Origin: Lachnospiraceae bacterium
GTDB taxonomy: Bacteria; Bacillota; Clostridia; Lachnospirales; Lachnospiraceae
DNA length: 64,000 nucleotides
Assembly: GCA_015056905.1 (NCBI GenBank)
Contig: SVFI01000006.1
Location: 1-64,000 of the forward strand
Reading direction: 5' to 3'
The position numbers and the translations under genes were made by a program. Under the pieces are notes generated by a model that was not told the DNA's origin, did not search any database, and was given only the letters and a program-made list of their open reading frames with translations. Below are positions 1 to 8,843 of the stretch, one piece after another (within the stretch, counting starts at the first letter, position 1; the number at the start of each line of letters is the position of its first letter).

Positions 1-8
1 ACTAAATC

Positions 9-794
9 GTGAAAATCATAGTTTGTATTAAACAGGTACCTGATACAAAGGGTGGAGTTAAATTCAATCCGGACGGTACATTAGACAGAGCAGCTATGCT
101 TGCTATTATGAACCCAGATGACAAAGCAGGTTTAGAGGCAGCTCTTAGATTAAAAGATCAGTATGGTGCAGAGGTTACAGTTCTTACAATGGGACTTCCG
201 AAAGCGACAGACGTTCTTCGTGAAGCATTAGCAATGGGTGCTGACAAAGCAATCCTTGTTACAGACAGAGTTCTTGGTGGTGCTGATACATGGGCAACTT
301 CTACAACGATTGCCGGCGCTATCCGTAACCTTGAATACGACTTAATCATCACAGGTCGTCAGGCTATCGATGGTGATACAGCTCAGGTTGGTCCACAGAT
401 TGCTGAGCATTTACAGCTTCCTGTTATTTCTTATGCACAGGATATCAAGATTGATGGCGACAAAGTTATCGTTCAGAGACAGTATGATGACAGATATCAT
501 GTATTAGAGTCTCAGATGCCATGTCTCGTTACAGCTCTTGCTGAATTAAACGAGCCACGTTACATGACTCCGGGTGGAATTTTTGATGCTTGTAAAGCAG
601 AGATTACAACTTGGGGAAGAGCAGACCTTAAAGACGTTGAAGATTGTAACTTAGGTCTTGCAGGTTCTCCTACAAAGATTGCAAAAGCTTCTGACAAAGT
701 TCGTAAGGGCGCAGGCGTAAAAGTTACTCCTGATTCTCCGGAAGAAGCAGCTGCTTACATTGTTGAAAAGTTACAGGAAAAACATGTTATCTAA
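9..794 (+). CDS. etfB: Electron transfer flavoprotein, beta subunit
   Basis: Small subunit of the cytoplasmic ETF heterodimer that binds AMP/FAD and carries electrons between flavin dehydrogenases. In butyrate-forming clostridia it works with butyryl-CoA dehydrogenase in crotonyl-CoA reduction coupled to ferredoxin reduction. The 261-residue length is normal for the family. It opens with the typical KIIVCIKQVPDT segment, and the ETF-beta stretch DGDTAQVGPQIAEHLQLP lies near residues 119-136. The start is GTG at position 9; only 8 bases precede it, so its ribosome site is not visible. etfA follows after a 12-15 bp gap. Operon membership with thl, crt, hbd or bcd upstream is inferred from other butyrate producers and is not visible here. 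Codons favour A/T endings, as expected for high expression. Confidence 0.95.
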   Translation: MKIIVCIKQVPDTKGGVKFNPDGTLDRAAMLAIMNPDDKAGLEAALRLKDQYGAEVTVLTMGLPKATDVLREALAMGADKAILVTDRVLGGADTWATSTTIAGAIRNLEYDLIITGRQAIDGDTAQVGPQIAEHLQLPVISYAQDIKIDGDKVIVQRQYDDRYHVLESQMPCLVTALAELNEPRYMTPGGIFDACKAEITTWGRADLKDVEDCNLGLAGSPTKIAKASDKVRKGAGVKVTPDSPEEAAAYIVEKLQEKHVI

Positions 795-806
795 AATAAA
801 GGAAAA

Positions 807-1868
807 GTGGTGAACAAAATGAGTTTAGAACAATATAAAGGCGTATACGTGTTTGCGCAGCAGGTTGATAATGAAATCAGCGGCATCGCATTCGAATTAC
901 TTGGTAAAGCAAAAGAGTTAGCAGCTCCTTTGAATACAGACGTTACAGCAGTATTACTTGGTTACAACGTAAAAGATCTTGCTGACCAGCTTGCAGAGTA
1001 TGGTGCAGATAAGGTTATCGTTGTAGACGATGCAGAATTAAAAGAATACAGAACAGAGCCATATGCACATGCACTTTCTTCTGTAATCAATGAATACAAA
1101 CCTGATATCGTATTAGTTGGTGCTACAGCAATCGGTCGTGACCTTGGTCCTACTGTATCTGCAAGAGTAGCAACAGGTCTTACAGCTGACTGTACAGTTC
1201 TTGAGATTGGTGACTTCCCATTAGTTGCTATTCCTGGAAAAGAAGATGAACAGAAACATAATCAGTTATTAATGACTCGTCCGGCTTTCGGTGGTAACAC
1301 AATTGCTACAATCGCTTGTCCGAATACTCGTCCACAGATGGCAACTGTTCGTCCTGGTGTTATGCAGAAGATTGAGCCAATCAAAGGTGCTAAGGCTAAC
1401 GTAATCGAATTCAATCCTGGATTTACTCCGGATAACAGATATGTAACAATCAAAGAAGTTGTAAAAGCAGTTTCTGATACAGTAGATATCATGGATGCTA
1501 AGATTTTAGTATCCGGTGGTCGTGGTGTTGGTAGTGCAGAAAACTTCCAGATGTTAGAAGACCTTGCAGCAGTTCTCGGCGGAACAGTAAGCTGTTCACG
1601 TGCTGTTGTTGATTCCGGATGGAAACCGAGAGACCTTCAGGTTGGACAGACAGGTAAGACAGTTCGTCCTAACGTATACTTTGCAATCGGTATTTCAGGT
1701 GCTATCCAGCACGTTGCAGGAATGGAAGAGGCAGACATCATCGTTGCTATCAATAAAGACGAAGATGCTCCTATCTTTGATGTAGCTGACTACGGTATTG
1801 TAGGAGATTTAAACAAAATCGTTCCACAGCTTACAGCAGACATCAAAGCAGCTATGGCTAACAAATAA
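807..1868 (+). CDS. etfA: Electron transfer flavoprotein, alpha subunit
   Basis: Large ETF subunit, which carries the FAD that exchanges electrons with the beta subunit and partner dehydrogenases. The C-terminal FAD domain is clear: [11 protein letters not shown] near residue 237, [10 protein letters not shown] near residue 299, and the family signature [14 protein letters not shown] near residue 323. Length is about 350 residues, as usual. The start is ambiguous among GTG 807, GTG 810 and ATG 819. The AAAGG at 798-802 favours a GTG, and the protein most likely begins near [13 protein letters not shown] strong hairpin terminator follows, so this is the 3' end of the operon. Confidence 0.95.
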   Translation: MVNKMSLEQYKGVYVFAQQVDNEISGIAFELLGKAKELAAPLNTDVTAVLLGYNVKDLADQLAEYGADKVIVVDDAELKEYRTEPYAHALSSVINEYKPDIVLVGATAIGRDLGPTVSARVATGLTADCTVLEIGDFPLVAIPGKEDEQKHNQLLMTRPAFGGNTIATIACPNTRPQMATVRPGVMQKIEPIKGAKANVIEFNPGFTPDNRYVTIKEVVKAVSDTVDIMDAKILVSGGRGVGSAENFQMLEDLAAVLGGTVSCSRAVVDSGWKPRDLQVGQTGKTVRPNVYFAIGISGAIQHVAGMEEADIIVAINKDEDAPIFDVADYGIVGDLNKIVPQLTADIKAAMANK

Positions 1869-1889
1869 GATTGTAATATAGCAAGTCAA

Positions 1890-1925
1890 ACGGGCGTTAC
1901 CCAAATGGGTAGCGCCCGTATTTTA
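1890..1925 (+). terminator. Intrinsic terminator after etfA
   Basis: Stem ACGGGCGTTACCC, loop AAAT, and complementary arm GGGTAGCGCCCGT with one G-T pair, followed by ATTTTAT. It ends the etf operon and separates it from the converging Rpn-like gene. Confidence 0.85.
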
Positions 1926-1946
1926 TCTTATGCAAATTGTGTCAGA

Positions 1947-3212
1947 TTATGAGTTTTTTGAGAGTAATTTTTGAAGGGAAGTCAATTCCTTTTCGAGGTC
2001 ACGCACTTTTGAGTTGAGACGCTCGTTTTCACCTGAGAGTTTCTCGTTTTCACCTGAGAGTTTCTCGTTTTCACCTGAGAGTTTCTCGTTTTCACCTGAG
2101 AGTTTCTCGTTTTCGCTAGAGAGCAGTTCCTTTTCGGAAGTAAGCAACTCTTTTTCGGAAGTAAGCCGGTTCATTTCGGAAGCGAGTTGCTCCGTCTTGG
2201 AAGCAAGTTGTTCCGTCTTGAAAGCCATTTGTTCTGCCTCGGAAGTCATTTTGTCGATTTCTGCAGACAACTTTACTTTTTCGGCAGTTAGTTTTGCCTT
2301 CTCCTTCTTCATTTCTTCCCACATATACTCTTCTGTACCACGGTCCATCATTAATAGTGCTTCTGAAAAATAACTCATGATATCCTCCGTTTGGTTTCTG
2401 AAGTTTGCGAGTTCACGGTACAATTCCACAAATCCGGGATGACTGTTGACAAGTCTTAGAATATCCTCCGATTTCCATGTACTAAGAAATGTCAGCCATG
2501 CATGGAGTGGTGTGTCTATATTTTGAACGACTTCCTGAAAAGTGTCAAGGGATATGTAGATGATATTGGAAAGTTCAGCAATTTGTACATTGGTATCATA
2601 GGTTGAAATTTTGCGATGAATGTAATGCGGTGCAACCTTTTGAAATTCAGAAGGACTGCTTTCCATAAAGATGATGACATAAACCGGTTTCATCGAGCGA
2701 AATGAAAAATTTTGTTTGTTCTTTTTTGCTCTTGCCTTGGCACGATTGTACTGTCGCATAATAAGGTCAGAAGCATAGCAGCATGAGCGCTCGCCGGGAA
2801 ATGCATAGCCGATTTTTTGAATTTCGACATCCATGATGGAACCATCTGTCAAGCTTACAACGATGTCCATGATAACAAGACTGCTTTCGCCGTGCAGTTT
2901 TTGACCTTCGCGTTGTAATATTTTTTGGATTTTAATCGGCTGACCCAGAATCGAACTAAGGAGTGACTCTAGACGTTCCGGATAGAGGTCGGGGTCAAAA
3001 ATCATTTTGAAAAATGGGTCATAGGTTATCCGAAGACCGCTTTTTCCCATGAGAAAATCCAGGACTTCACGCTGTTTCTCCTCAGGGAAGTCTAAGTACG
3101 TTTCATAAAGTTCTTTGTCTTCGAAAATCGCAGAAAGTGCTTCTGCTTCAGAACTCGCAGGGCCTAAAACATCCGCAAGCTCATAGTGTTGTTTGTTAAG
3201 GGTTTCTGACAT
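1947..3212 (-). CDS. Rpn/PD-(D/E)XK nuclease-family protein with repeat coiled-coil tail
   Basis: Resembles the Rpn recombination-promoting nuclease and putative transposase family (PD-(D/E)XK fold), which in E. coli is linked to RecA-independent recombination. The N-terminal half contains TYDPFFKMIFDPD, then MDIVVSLTDGSIMDVEIQ, which supplies the D and ExQ residues of the nuclease motif. The last 110 or so residues are a heptad-rich coiled coil: KTEQLAS and SEKELL repeats, then four to five copies of GENEKLS. The ATG at 3212 is chosen because GGAGG lies 7 bases upstream; a longer reading to 3260 has no ribosome site. These genes are often multicopy and variable in gut Firmicutes. DNA cutting is a family inference and was not shown for this protein. 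Confidence 0.75.
   Translation of the reverse strand: MSETLNKQHYELADVLGPASSEAEALSAIFEDKELYETYLDFPEEKQREVLDFLMGKSGLRITYDPFFKMIFDPDLYPERLESLLSSILGQPIKIQKILQREGQKLHGESSLVIMDIVVSLTDGSIMDVEIQKIGYAFPGERSCCYASDLIMRQYNRAKARAKKNKQNFSFRSMKPVYVIIFMESSPSEFQKVAPHYIHRKISTYDTNVQIAELSNIIYISLDTFQEVVQNIDTPLHAWLTFLSTWKSEDILRLVNSHPGFVELYRELANFRNQTEDIMSYFSEALLMMDRGTEEYMWEEMKKEKAKLTAEKVKLSAEIDKMTSEAEQMAFKTEQLASKTEQLASEMNRLTSEKELLTSEKELLSSENEKLSGENEKLSGENEKLSGENEKLSGENERLNSKVRDLEKELTSLQKLLSKNS
2020..2124. repeat. 21-bp in-frame tandem repeat inside the Rpn-like gene
   Basis: Four near-identical 21-bp units start at 2020, 2041, 2062 and 2083; a diverged fifth starts at 2104. Each encodes seven residues, GENEKLS, which is two turns of coiled coil. 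Copies 2-4 are identical, so slippage or recombination would add or remove exactly one heptad without shifting the frame. Confidence 0.9.
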
Positions 3213-3306
3213 AACAATCCTCCTTACATGAAAATAAAACGTGATTGAGTTGCGTTGCATATTTAATGTTTATCCTATGTGAAAATATGGTCGAATGACC
3301 GCGAAA

Positions 3307-3327
3307 TATATCGCAGAATGCGATATA
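3307..3327. repeat. Perfect inverted repeat in the gap upstream of two divergent genes
   Basis: TATATCGCA, GAA, TGCGATATA: two 9-bp arms. It lies in the 266-bp gap between the Rpn-like gene (reverse) and the 60-aa gene (forward), so it may be an operator. A weak hairpin with a T run (AGAGAA...TTCTCT, 3404-3424) also lies in this gap. No convincing gene was seen here. Confidence 0.5.
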
Positions 3328-3478
3328 AGATGGTTCTATTTTGCGACAAAAAAGAAGAATTGTCAACATTATTTTATGTCGGTGAGACAGAGAAAATAGT
3401 CGGAGAGAAGTATGTTCTCTTTTTCTATTCACAACTTTGTGTTAAAATAAGAAAAAAGCATGGAAAGAGGTAATACTT

Positions 3479-3661
3479 ATGAATACATTTTATTACATCG
3501 TAGAAAGCATTGACGGAGATTATGCAAATCTCCGATTGACAGATGAAGAAGGAAACGTAATCAGTGACGATTTAAAGCTTGTGGCAAGAGCGCTTTTGCC
3601 GATGGAAATTACGGAAGGATGCAGAGTCGTTAACGAAATGCTTCAGTATCATATGTTATAG
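3479..3661 (+). CDS. Small hypothetical protein, possibly DUF3006-like
   Basis: A 60-residue cytosolic protein with no signal or membrane segment. It starts FYYIVESIDGDYANLR and continues with LPMEITEGCRV. That order (an IDxIEGDxA-like strand followed by LPxxxxEGxxV) recalls the short beta-rich DUF3006 proteins, but the match is by eye only. GGAAAGAGG lies about 9 bases before the ATG, which supports translation. Its stop touches the region leading into the YARHG lipoprotein gene, so the two are probably co-transcribed. No function can be assigned. Confidence 0.6.
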   Translation: MNTFYYIVESIDGDYANLRLTDEEGNVISDDLKLVARALLPMEITEGCRVVNEMLQYHML

Positions 3662-3696
3662 TGAATTTATGTGATGTGAAAATGAGGATAAGAAAA

Positions 3697-5241
3697 ATGA
3701 AAAAACTTATTTTGTTATTGCTCATGGGAATCATGCTGGTCGGATGTGGCAATTCGGTAAAGACAGAGGATGCGGAGCAATCAGAAGATATAAAGATAAG
3801 TAGAATAGAGGATGAGGAATCGGAGGAAGAATCATCGAAAGATAGCGAAGAATTGCCGGCAGAAGGAGAGATATATTCCTATGACGATATGGAGATTAAG
3901 ATTCCGTCATCATGGGAAGGAAAATATATCATCAAAGACGGACAAGACGGTTTTGCGATATTCCAGAAAGCTTCGTATGAAAAAGAGGAAGGCTGGGGTT
4001 TTTTGTTCGGTTTTTATAAATCCGGTGACGTGGTGGATGAGTCAGCTGGGGCAACTCAGATAGCTTATACAGACAGCTGTGTATACTATATACAGGAGCC
4101 GACCGATGTAACTTTCTGGCATGAGGATGAAGCAATTTCAGCGGAATACATGCAAATGTCACATGAGAAGGAATTTATGATAAATTCGCTTTCAGTGAAA
4201 GCAGATAATGTCCGCTATGATGCAAGAGAGTATGTGCTTCCGATGAGTGATGTAAAGGAGATTCCGGAGTATATTCTTCAAAATATGTCTGCGGATGAAT
4301 TATGGATTGCTCGAAATGAAATTTTTGCAAGACACGGGCGAGAGTTTACCAATTCTTATTTAAGCAACTATTTTGCGTCCTGTAGTTGGTATGAGCCGGC
4401 GATATCAGCGGATGATTTTGATGAAGGCGTGCTTTCACAAGCGGAGAGAGAAAATCTTGACGTGATTACAGCGCAGGAAAATGCGCAAGCGGAAGAAAAG
4501 CAGTATCCGAAGAGTTGTAAGTTTGATGAAGAGTATTCGTTTGACCTGGATGGCGATGGCGGTAAGGAAACATTTTACATTAGCGGGCGTGAGATTGTAG
4601 ATAACTACGCGTATGATGTATCGTATGTTGAGGGGGATATGGTTTCAAAACTGTGTCAGGACAATGTGGATTATTTTTCTCTGAACAGGGACGAATACTA
4701 TGTTACTGATATCTCGCCGCATTTTCCGGGATTGGAAATTGCGGTGATGGATTATGGCATGAGTGATGATCTTGTTACGCATTTTTATACATATTGTAAT
4801 GAGGGGCTTTATTACATCGGAACTGTTGGGGGGTTTCCGTTCAAAAAATACATGAGTCGCGATGGTTTTGCATGGTCAGGATGCGTAAAGGGAACAACGC
4901 GGACGGATTTGATTCATACATGTTACTCATACGCAAACTGGTACTACAACTATGAGGAAAAGAAACTGGAGCTTCAGGATACAGGAATGTACGAGATGGT
5001 GCCAACCGGAGCACATGAGTTGTATCGGGATATTGAAGTGCTTCTCGGGCAGGATGTTTCGGCAGATAAGGTAACGCTCACGGCGCAACAGATTTTCTTC
5101 CTTGAGACAGATGGGGAGGAATGGTTGAAAGTAAAAGGAAAAGACGGTACCACAGGATACCTTCATGTGACAGATGGAAAGATTGACGGCGTGGAAGAGA
5201 ATCCGCAGGACATTATTTCGGGATTGTTTTTCGCGGGATAA
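3697..5241 (+). CDS. YARHG-domain lipoprotein
   Basis: Putative surface lipoprotein. It begins MKKLILLLLMGIMLVGC, a lipoprotein signal whose lipobox LVGC ends at Cys17, followed by an acidic Glu/Ser-rich linker. A YARHG-type domain lies around residues 190-250 (WIARNEIFARHGREF, then SWYEP), a domain often found in extracellular proteins of Firmicutes. The C-terminal half includes a DLDGDGGKETFYI segment, resembling the repeats of secreted calcium-binding or VCBS-like proteins. The ATG at 3697 is preferred because it starts the signal peptide and GAGG lies 9 bases upstream; an in-frame ATG at 3682 would add five residues. The role is unknown, probably in cell-envelope sensing or binding. Confidence 0.75.
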   Translation: MKKLILLLLMGIMLVGCGNSVKTEDAEQSEDIKISRIEDEESEEESSKDSEELPAEGEIYSYDDMEIKIPSSWEGKYIIKDGQDGFAIFQKASYEKEEGWGFLFGFYKSGDVVDESAGATQIAYTDSCVYYIQEPTDVTFWHEDEAISAEYMQMSHEKEFMINSLSVKADNVRYDAREYVLPMSDVKEIPEYILQNMSADELWIARNEIFARHGREFTNSYLSNYFASCSWYEPAISADDFDEGVLSQAERENLDVITAQENAQAEEKQYPKSCKFDEEYSFDLDGDGGKETFYISGREIVDNYAYDVSYVEGDMVSKLCQDNVDYFSLNRDEYYVTDISPHFPGLEIAVMDYGMSDDLVTHFYTYCNEGLYYIGTVGGFPFKKYMSRDGFAWSGCVKGTTRTDLIHTCYSYANWYYNYEEKKLELQDTGMYEMVPTGAHELYRDIEVLLGQDVSADKVTLTAQQIFFLETDGEEWLKVKGKDGTTGYLHVTDGKIDGVEENPQDIISGLFFAG

Positions 5242-5272
5242 GCTTTTTGTTCAGAGGAATAGGAGTTGTACA

Positions 5273-5659
5273 ATGCAACCGATTATTATTGCGAGTGAAA
5301 AGATAAAACTTCATAATGAACTTTGCCGACTGTGTGACTTTGTCGGATATACGGATGCATGGCGTGACCTGTTTTGGGAAGATTTGTTGCAGGAAGAAGA
5401 AATTTATAAAGAGTTTCTCTACTACATGGAGCATCAGGATTTTTTGGATGAATACCGTGTGGAGGGGAAAGGGGTACTCGATATTTTTGTGTGGCAGATG
5501 CGTAAATTCAACCTTCGTCTCGATCGCGGAAAAAACGGAGAAGAATGTGATAAGATGGCAATGCTCCTTGAGACGTTCCGCTATATGATTGACATGAAAC
5601 GAAAGGGCGGGGGAATTGAGTGGAGCATGGAAATAAAAAACGGAATGGATGAATTGTAA
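5273..5659 (+). CDS. Hypothetical protein, 128 aa
   Basis: Acidic, helix-rich cytosolic protein (MQPIIIASEKIKLHNELC at the start) with many Trp, Phe and Tyr residues and no recognised domain. The ATG at 5273 follows AATAGGAG with good spacing; a longer in-frame reading overlaps the previous gene and has no ribosome site. The stop codon overlaps the start of the next gene (TAATG), so translation is probably coupled to the reductase. The tight packing with the lipoprotein upstream and the reductase downstream suggests one transcript, although the three products show no obvious common pathway. Confidence 0.7.
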   Translation: MQPIIIASEKIKLHNELCRLCDFVGYTDAWRDLFWEDLLQEEEIYKEFLYYMEHQDFLDEYRVEGKGVLDIFVWQMRKFNLRLDRGKNGEECDKMAMLLETFRYMIDMKRKGGGIEWSMEIKNGMDEL

Positions 5660-6579
5660 TGGATAAAAAATATTGCGTGGTCGGAGCCGGCGGTGTCGGC
5701 GGAAGCATTGCTGCTTATATGGCAAAATCAGGATTTGATGTGACTTTAATTGCCAGGGGAGAACATTTGGTTAAGATAAAAGAATGCGGTCTTACGATGG
5801 AAACACCGCATTTGGGAACGTTTACCGTGCCGCAGATAAAAGCAGTAGCGGCGGAAGAATACACAGAAATGCCGGATGTAATCTTCGTCTGTGTGAAAGG
5901 ATATTCTTTAGCGGAAATTATTCCGTTTCTGAAAACAAAAAGCGATGCGCACACGATTGTAATTCCTGTTTTAAACATATACGGAACGGGAAGCAGGTTA
6001 CAAAAAGAACTTCCTGACAGTCTGGTGACAGATGGGTGTATTTACATTGCCGCAGAAAAGAAAGCGCCGGGTATCGTTCAGCAGAAAGGAAGTATTTTCC
6101 GCATAGTATACGGAGTGCGGAAACAAGAAGATTTACGGAAGGAACTATTTGAAATTGCAGCAGATTTGTGTGCGTGCGGAATTGATGCACGGATTTCCGA
6201 CCATATTGCAAGAGATGCGTTTCAGAAATATTCTTATGTTGCGCCGATGGCGGCGTGCGGATTGTATTTTGATGCGAAGGCGGAAGTGTTTCAGAAAGCA
6301 GGGGATGAACGTGAGTTTTTATCCGATTGCATGTGTGAAATCAGTGCGCTTGCAGAAGCGATGGAGATACCGTTTCTTGTGGATATCGTGAAAACAAATT
6401 TGGAAATTCTTGATGCTTTGTCGCCGGAAGCGTCAACTTCGATGCAAAGAGATTTATGGGCAGGAAACAGCTCTGAGATGGACGGTCTTGTGTTTGAACC
6501 GGTCCGTATGGGAAGAAAATATGGTGTTCCGATGCCAAACTACGAGCTGATTGCACATAAATTCGGTTATAAGGAATAA
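5659..6579 (+). CDS. Ketopantoate reductase family (ApbA/PanE-like) oxidoreductase
   Basis: NADP-dependent reductase of the 2-dehydropantoate 2-reductase fold. The N-terminal Rossmann motif is GAGGVGGSIAAYMAKSGF (residues 9-26), followed by IARG, typical of NADP binding. The C-terminal helical domain carries KYSYVAPMAACG, where the family Lys (about residue 190) sits, and ends with RMGRKYGVPMPNYEL, matching the family C-terminus. At 306 residues the length is normal. True PanE makes pantoate for coenzyme A, but the family is broad and no pan genes lie nearby, so the substrate is left open. A bidirectional terminator follows. Confidence 0.85.
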   Translation: MDKKYCVVGAGGVGGSIAAYMAKSGFDVTLIARGEHLVKIKECGLTMETPHLGTFTVPQIKAVAAEEYTEMPDVIFVCVKGYSLAEIIPFLKTKSDAHTIVIPVLNIYGTGSRLQKELPDSLVTDGCIYIAAEKKAPGIVQQKGSIFRIVYGVRKQEDLRKELFEIAADLCACGIDARISDHIARDAFQKYSYVAPMAACGLYFDAKAEVFQKAGDEREFLSDCMCEISALAEAMEIPFLVDIVKTNLEILDALSPEASTSMQRDLWAGNSSEMDGLVFEPVRMGRKYGVPMPNYELIAHKFGYKE

Positions 6580-6585
6580 AAGAAT

Positions 6586-6620
6586 GCCCTGCCATTTTCA
6601 AAAATGGCAGGGCGATTTTG
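6586..6620. terminator. Bidirectional terminator between converging genes
   Basis: Stem GCCCTGCCATTTT and AAAATGGCAGGGC (6586-6598 and 6601-6613) with T-rich sequence after it on the plus strand and TATTCC on the other. It serves the reductase gene and the converging membrane-protein gene. Confidence 0.85.
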
Positions 6621-6627
6621 TTTCTTG

Positions 6628-7413
6628 TTAAATTTCTATGGTTGGACGGTATTGCTCAGTTATGACAACAGGTTCCATGGCATTGTAAAATAACTTACCT
6701 TTGCTTCGTTTCACAAGAAGGATGGTATTATCCGTATGCACTCTGTAATATTCGTCTTCACATACTTTAAAACGGCCTTTGTTACCGCGGGAATCAGCTA
6801 AAATTAAAAAGTAATCGGTGATTCTGTATCTGGGACCGGAGCGGATGCAATAGTATTTTTCGACAAGAGTTACTTCGGTGACGGCATAAGCCCCTTCTCT
6901 GATTTCGGTAATGCGGTTCCGGTAGACTATGTCCAAGGTAAAAAATGTCACAATTCCCGAGAAAAATGCAGGCAACGCAAATGCGTTTACAAATACGTCT
7001 TTAAGATGGGTTAAAAAATAAAGTGAATCCATCACGGAACCGGCGATTCCGAATAAAATGAGTCCGCCTGAAAGCGGATAAGCGATGGCATATTTGAGTT
7101 TGCAGTGTTTGCTGTAATGCGCGTAGATGGATTCAAAAACGAATTGAATTTGTGTACGATGTTCTGCTTTCGGGGGACGAAATTCGAGAATCATTTTTGA
7201 CGGGTCCTCAAATTGACTGATTGCATAATAAAAAGCTGCAAAGAGAAATAAGCTTACGAATAAAAACAGAACCGTTAATGAACTTTGTTTTATATTTTCG
7301 AATTTAATATGGAGCGACAGGATCGTAAAAAGTGCACTGTAAATGGCACCGAATAATAAGTAGTAGCATCCTGCCTTGCTCAGCCCTTTTATTCCCCATT
7401 TTTGTTTATCCAT
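6628..7413 (-). CDS. Hypothetical integral membrane protein
   Basis: A 261-residue protein with four likely membrane helices: YYLLFGAIYSALFTILSL, SLTVLFLFVSLFLFAAFYY, a helix near residue 120, and one near residue 150 (ALPAFFSGIVTFFTLDI). A hydrophilic C-terminal domain of about 85 residues follows, probably facing the cytoplasm. The ATG at 7413 is chosen because GAAAGGAG lies just upstream. It starts 13 bases after the stop of the lipase-like gene, so it is the last gene of a three-gene reverse operon. No known family was recognised. Confidence 0.7.
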   Translation of the reverse strand: MDKQKWGIKGLSKAGCYYLLFGAIYSALFTILSLHIKFENIKQSSLTVLFLFVSLFLFAAFYYAISQFEDPSKMILEFRPPKAEHRTQIQFVFESIYAHYSKHCKLKYAIAYPLSGGLILFGIAGSVMDSLYFLTHLKDVFVNAFALPAFFSGIVTFFTLDIVYRNRITEIREGAYAVTEVTLVEKYYCIRSGPRYRITDYFLILADSRGNKGRFKVCEDEYYRVHTDNTILLVKRSKGKLFYNAMEPVVITEQYRPTIEI

Positions 7414-7426
7414 GGAAGCTCCTTTC

Positions 7427-8833
7427 TCAAAACCCATTTTGTTTTAGATTTTGTACAATGCTTTGATAAATTTCTATGCTGTCAAACCCTTTGATGTCTT
7501 CTCTTTTTAAATCAATCATATCACCGTGAGATATACCACGTACAGTCTTACTTTTTAAAGTACCGAGAAAATTTCCCCATTGCGCAGATGACTCTGTCAC
7601 AAGACCGTCATTTCGCTCTCCTGTCATCCACCATAAAATCAAATGCGGAAAGAAAAGAAGAGGATCGCTGAAAGAAAAACGCATTACCGACGCGTAGCTC
7701 TGATACAGTACATTTTCTGCATTGGGCGTACGCTCATTAAACTCTTTACAGTAAGCCGGAGCTAACTGCTGCGCGGAAGCAAAAGAGTCCGGGGTGTCAT
7801 CTCCGAATGCGGCAAACGACCGGTCGAGAATTTGTGTTAATTTGCGAAACAGCGGTTTTGGAAGTGCATTTAAAAAGTCGACGAGAGCTGAACCGCGATG
7901 CGGTGTGGACATAGTAGTCAGAGTCGCAACTTTGTCTGCATAGCCCAGATGCGAAATCAAGTAGCGCGAGTCTAAACCGCCTTTGGAGTGAGCGATGATA
8001 TTGACTTTTTCTGCTCCGGTTTCGGAAAGTACGCGGTCGATGGTCTGCGCAATGGCAATAGCATTTTCTTCGATGGTTCCCCAGGCTTTCTGATGACCGT
8101 AATAGATGGTTGCGCCGTTCCGCTCAAGATAACGTGGAGCGCGTCCCCAATAGTTAAAAAATTTAAGGTCGCGGAATCCGATTCCGTGTACCATGATGAG
8201 TGGATATTTCGTTCTGCAATCCTGCGACGCCTGTCTGACGGAGGCATTCTGATTTCGTGCCACATAGATGGAGTACTCATCTTTAGCAGCGCGGGCCAGA
8301 TAATGAATCAAAAACAAATTTACAATCGGAATCCACATATTCAGGCAGATGAGAAGCCTCTTGACAATACCGAGTCTGTGACAACATAGGATGACACGAA
8401 GACATCCGTTGAGCAGGAACAGAAATAAAAAAATCATGGTATATATGATGTCAAAGGTCAGCAGAAGCTTAGTATTCGTATTTGTGGTAATATCGAGCTT
8501 GAGCTTCAAAAGAGCGATTTCTTCCGGTAGAAAGACATAAAACAGCAGGTAGTGCAGAAGCTGAAGCCATCCGCCCCATATGCCGATTCGGATTAGGAAT
8601 GTGCCGCCATACTGGACGCCCACACGAAAGCTTCCGCTTTCATTTTTGTGATGGAGCGGCCAAATGTGCAGACGTACCGTTGAGTAAAAATGATACAGAA
8701 TCATCGCAACCGCTGCCAGGATGAGCAATCCCTTTTGCAGACCGGCGAGATTGGCACAGTGGCCATATGCATACATATAATATAAAATTAGCGGAAAATG
8801 CGGCACAAGCCACGCGTACAAAATAGTTCCCAA
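7427..8833 (-). CDS. Membrane-linked alpha/beta hydrolase, lipase-like
   Basis: The N-terminal 200 residues hold about five hydrophobic helices. An alpha/beta-hydrolase domain follows: MVHGIGFRD (oxyanion region), the nucleophile elbow AHSKGG (GxSxG form), STPHRGS typical of triacylglycerol lipases of the LipA/family I type, and a probable Asp and His in NDGLVTES and GISHGD. It may hydrolyse lipids or esters near the membrane; substrate unknown. At 8833 the start codon is TTG with only a weak upstream AGGATTG or TAGGG, so the true start is uncertain. It lies 10 bases after the C_GCAxxG gene and 13 bases before the next, which argues for one transcript. Confidence 0.75.
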   Translation of the reverse strand: MGTILYAWLVPHFPLILYYMYAYGHCANLAGLQKGLLILAAVAMILYHFYSTVRLHIWPLHHKNESGSFRVGVQYGGTFLIRIGIWGGWLQLLHYLLFYVFLPEEIALLKLKLDITTNTNTKLLLTFDIIYTMIFLFLFLLNGCLRVILCCHRLGIVKRLLICLNMWIPIVNLFLIHYLARAAKDEYSIYVARNQNASVRQASQDCRTKYPLIMVHGIGFRDLKFFNYWGRAPRYLERNGATIYYGHQKAWGTIEENAIAIAQTIDRVLSETGAEKVNIIAHSKGGLDSRYLISHLGYADKVATLTTMSTPHRGSALVDFLNALPKPLFRKLTQILDRSFAAFGDDTPDSFASAQQLAPAYCKEFNERTPNAENVLYQSYASVMRFSFSDPLLFFPHLILWWMTGERNDGLVTESSAQWGNFLGTLKSKTVRGISHGDMIDLKREDIKGFDSIEIYQSIVQNLKQNGF

Positions 8834-8843
8834 AATATAAGCC

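Noticed and set aside
2020-2124. CRISPR-like array
   Set aside because: The 21-bp units are directly adjacent with no spacers and encode heptads in frame; no cas gene is near.
2014-2373. A 119-codon Ser/Phe-rich open frame on the forward strand
   Set aside because: It is the mirror of the tandem-repeat part of the Rpn-like gene; the repeat keeps both strands open. No ribosome site or independent signal.
3279-3473. A 64-codon forward frame upstream of the 60-aa gene
   Set aside because: No ribosome site; it spans the palindrome and the likely promoter region.
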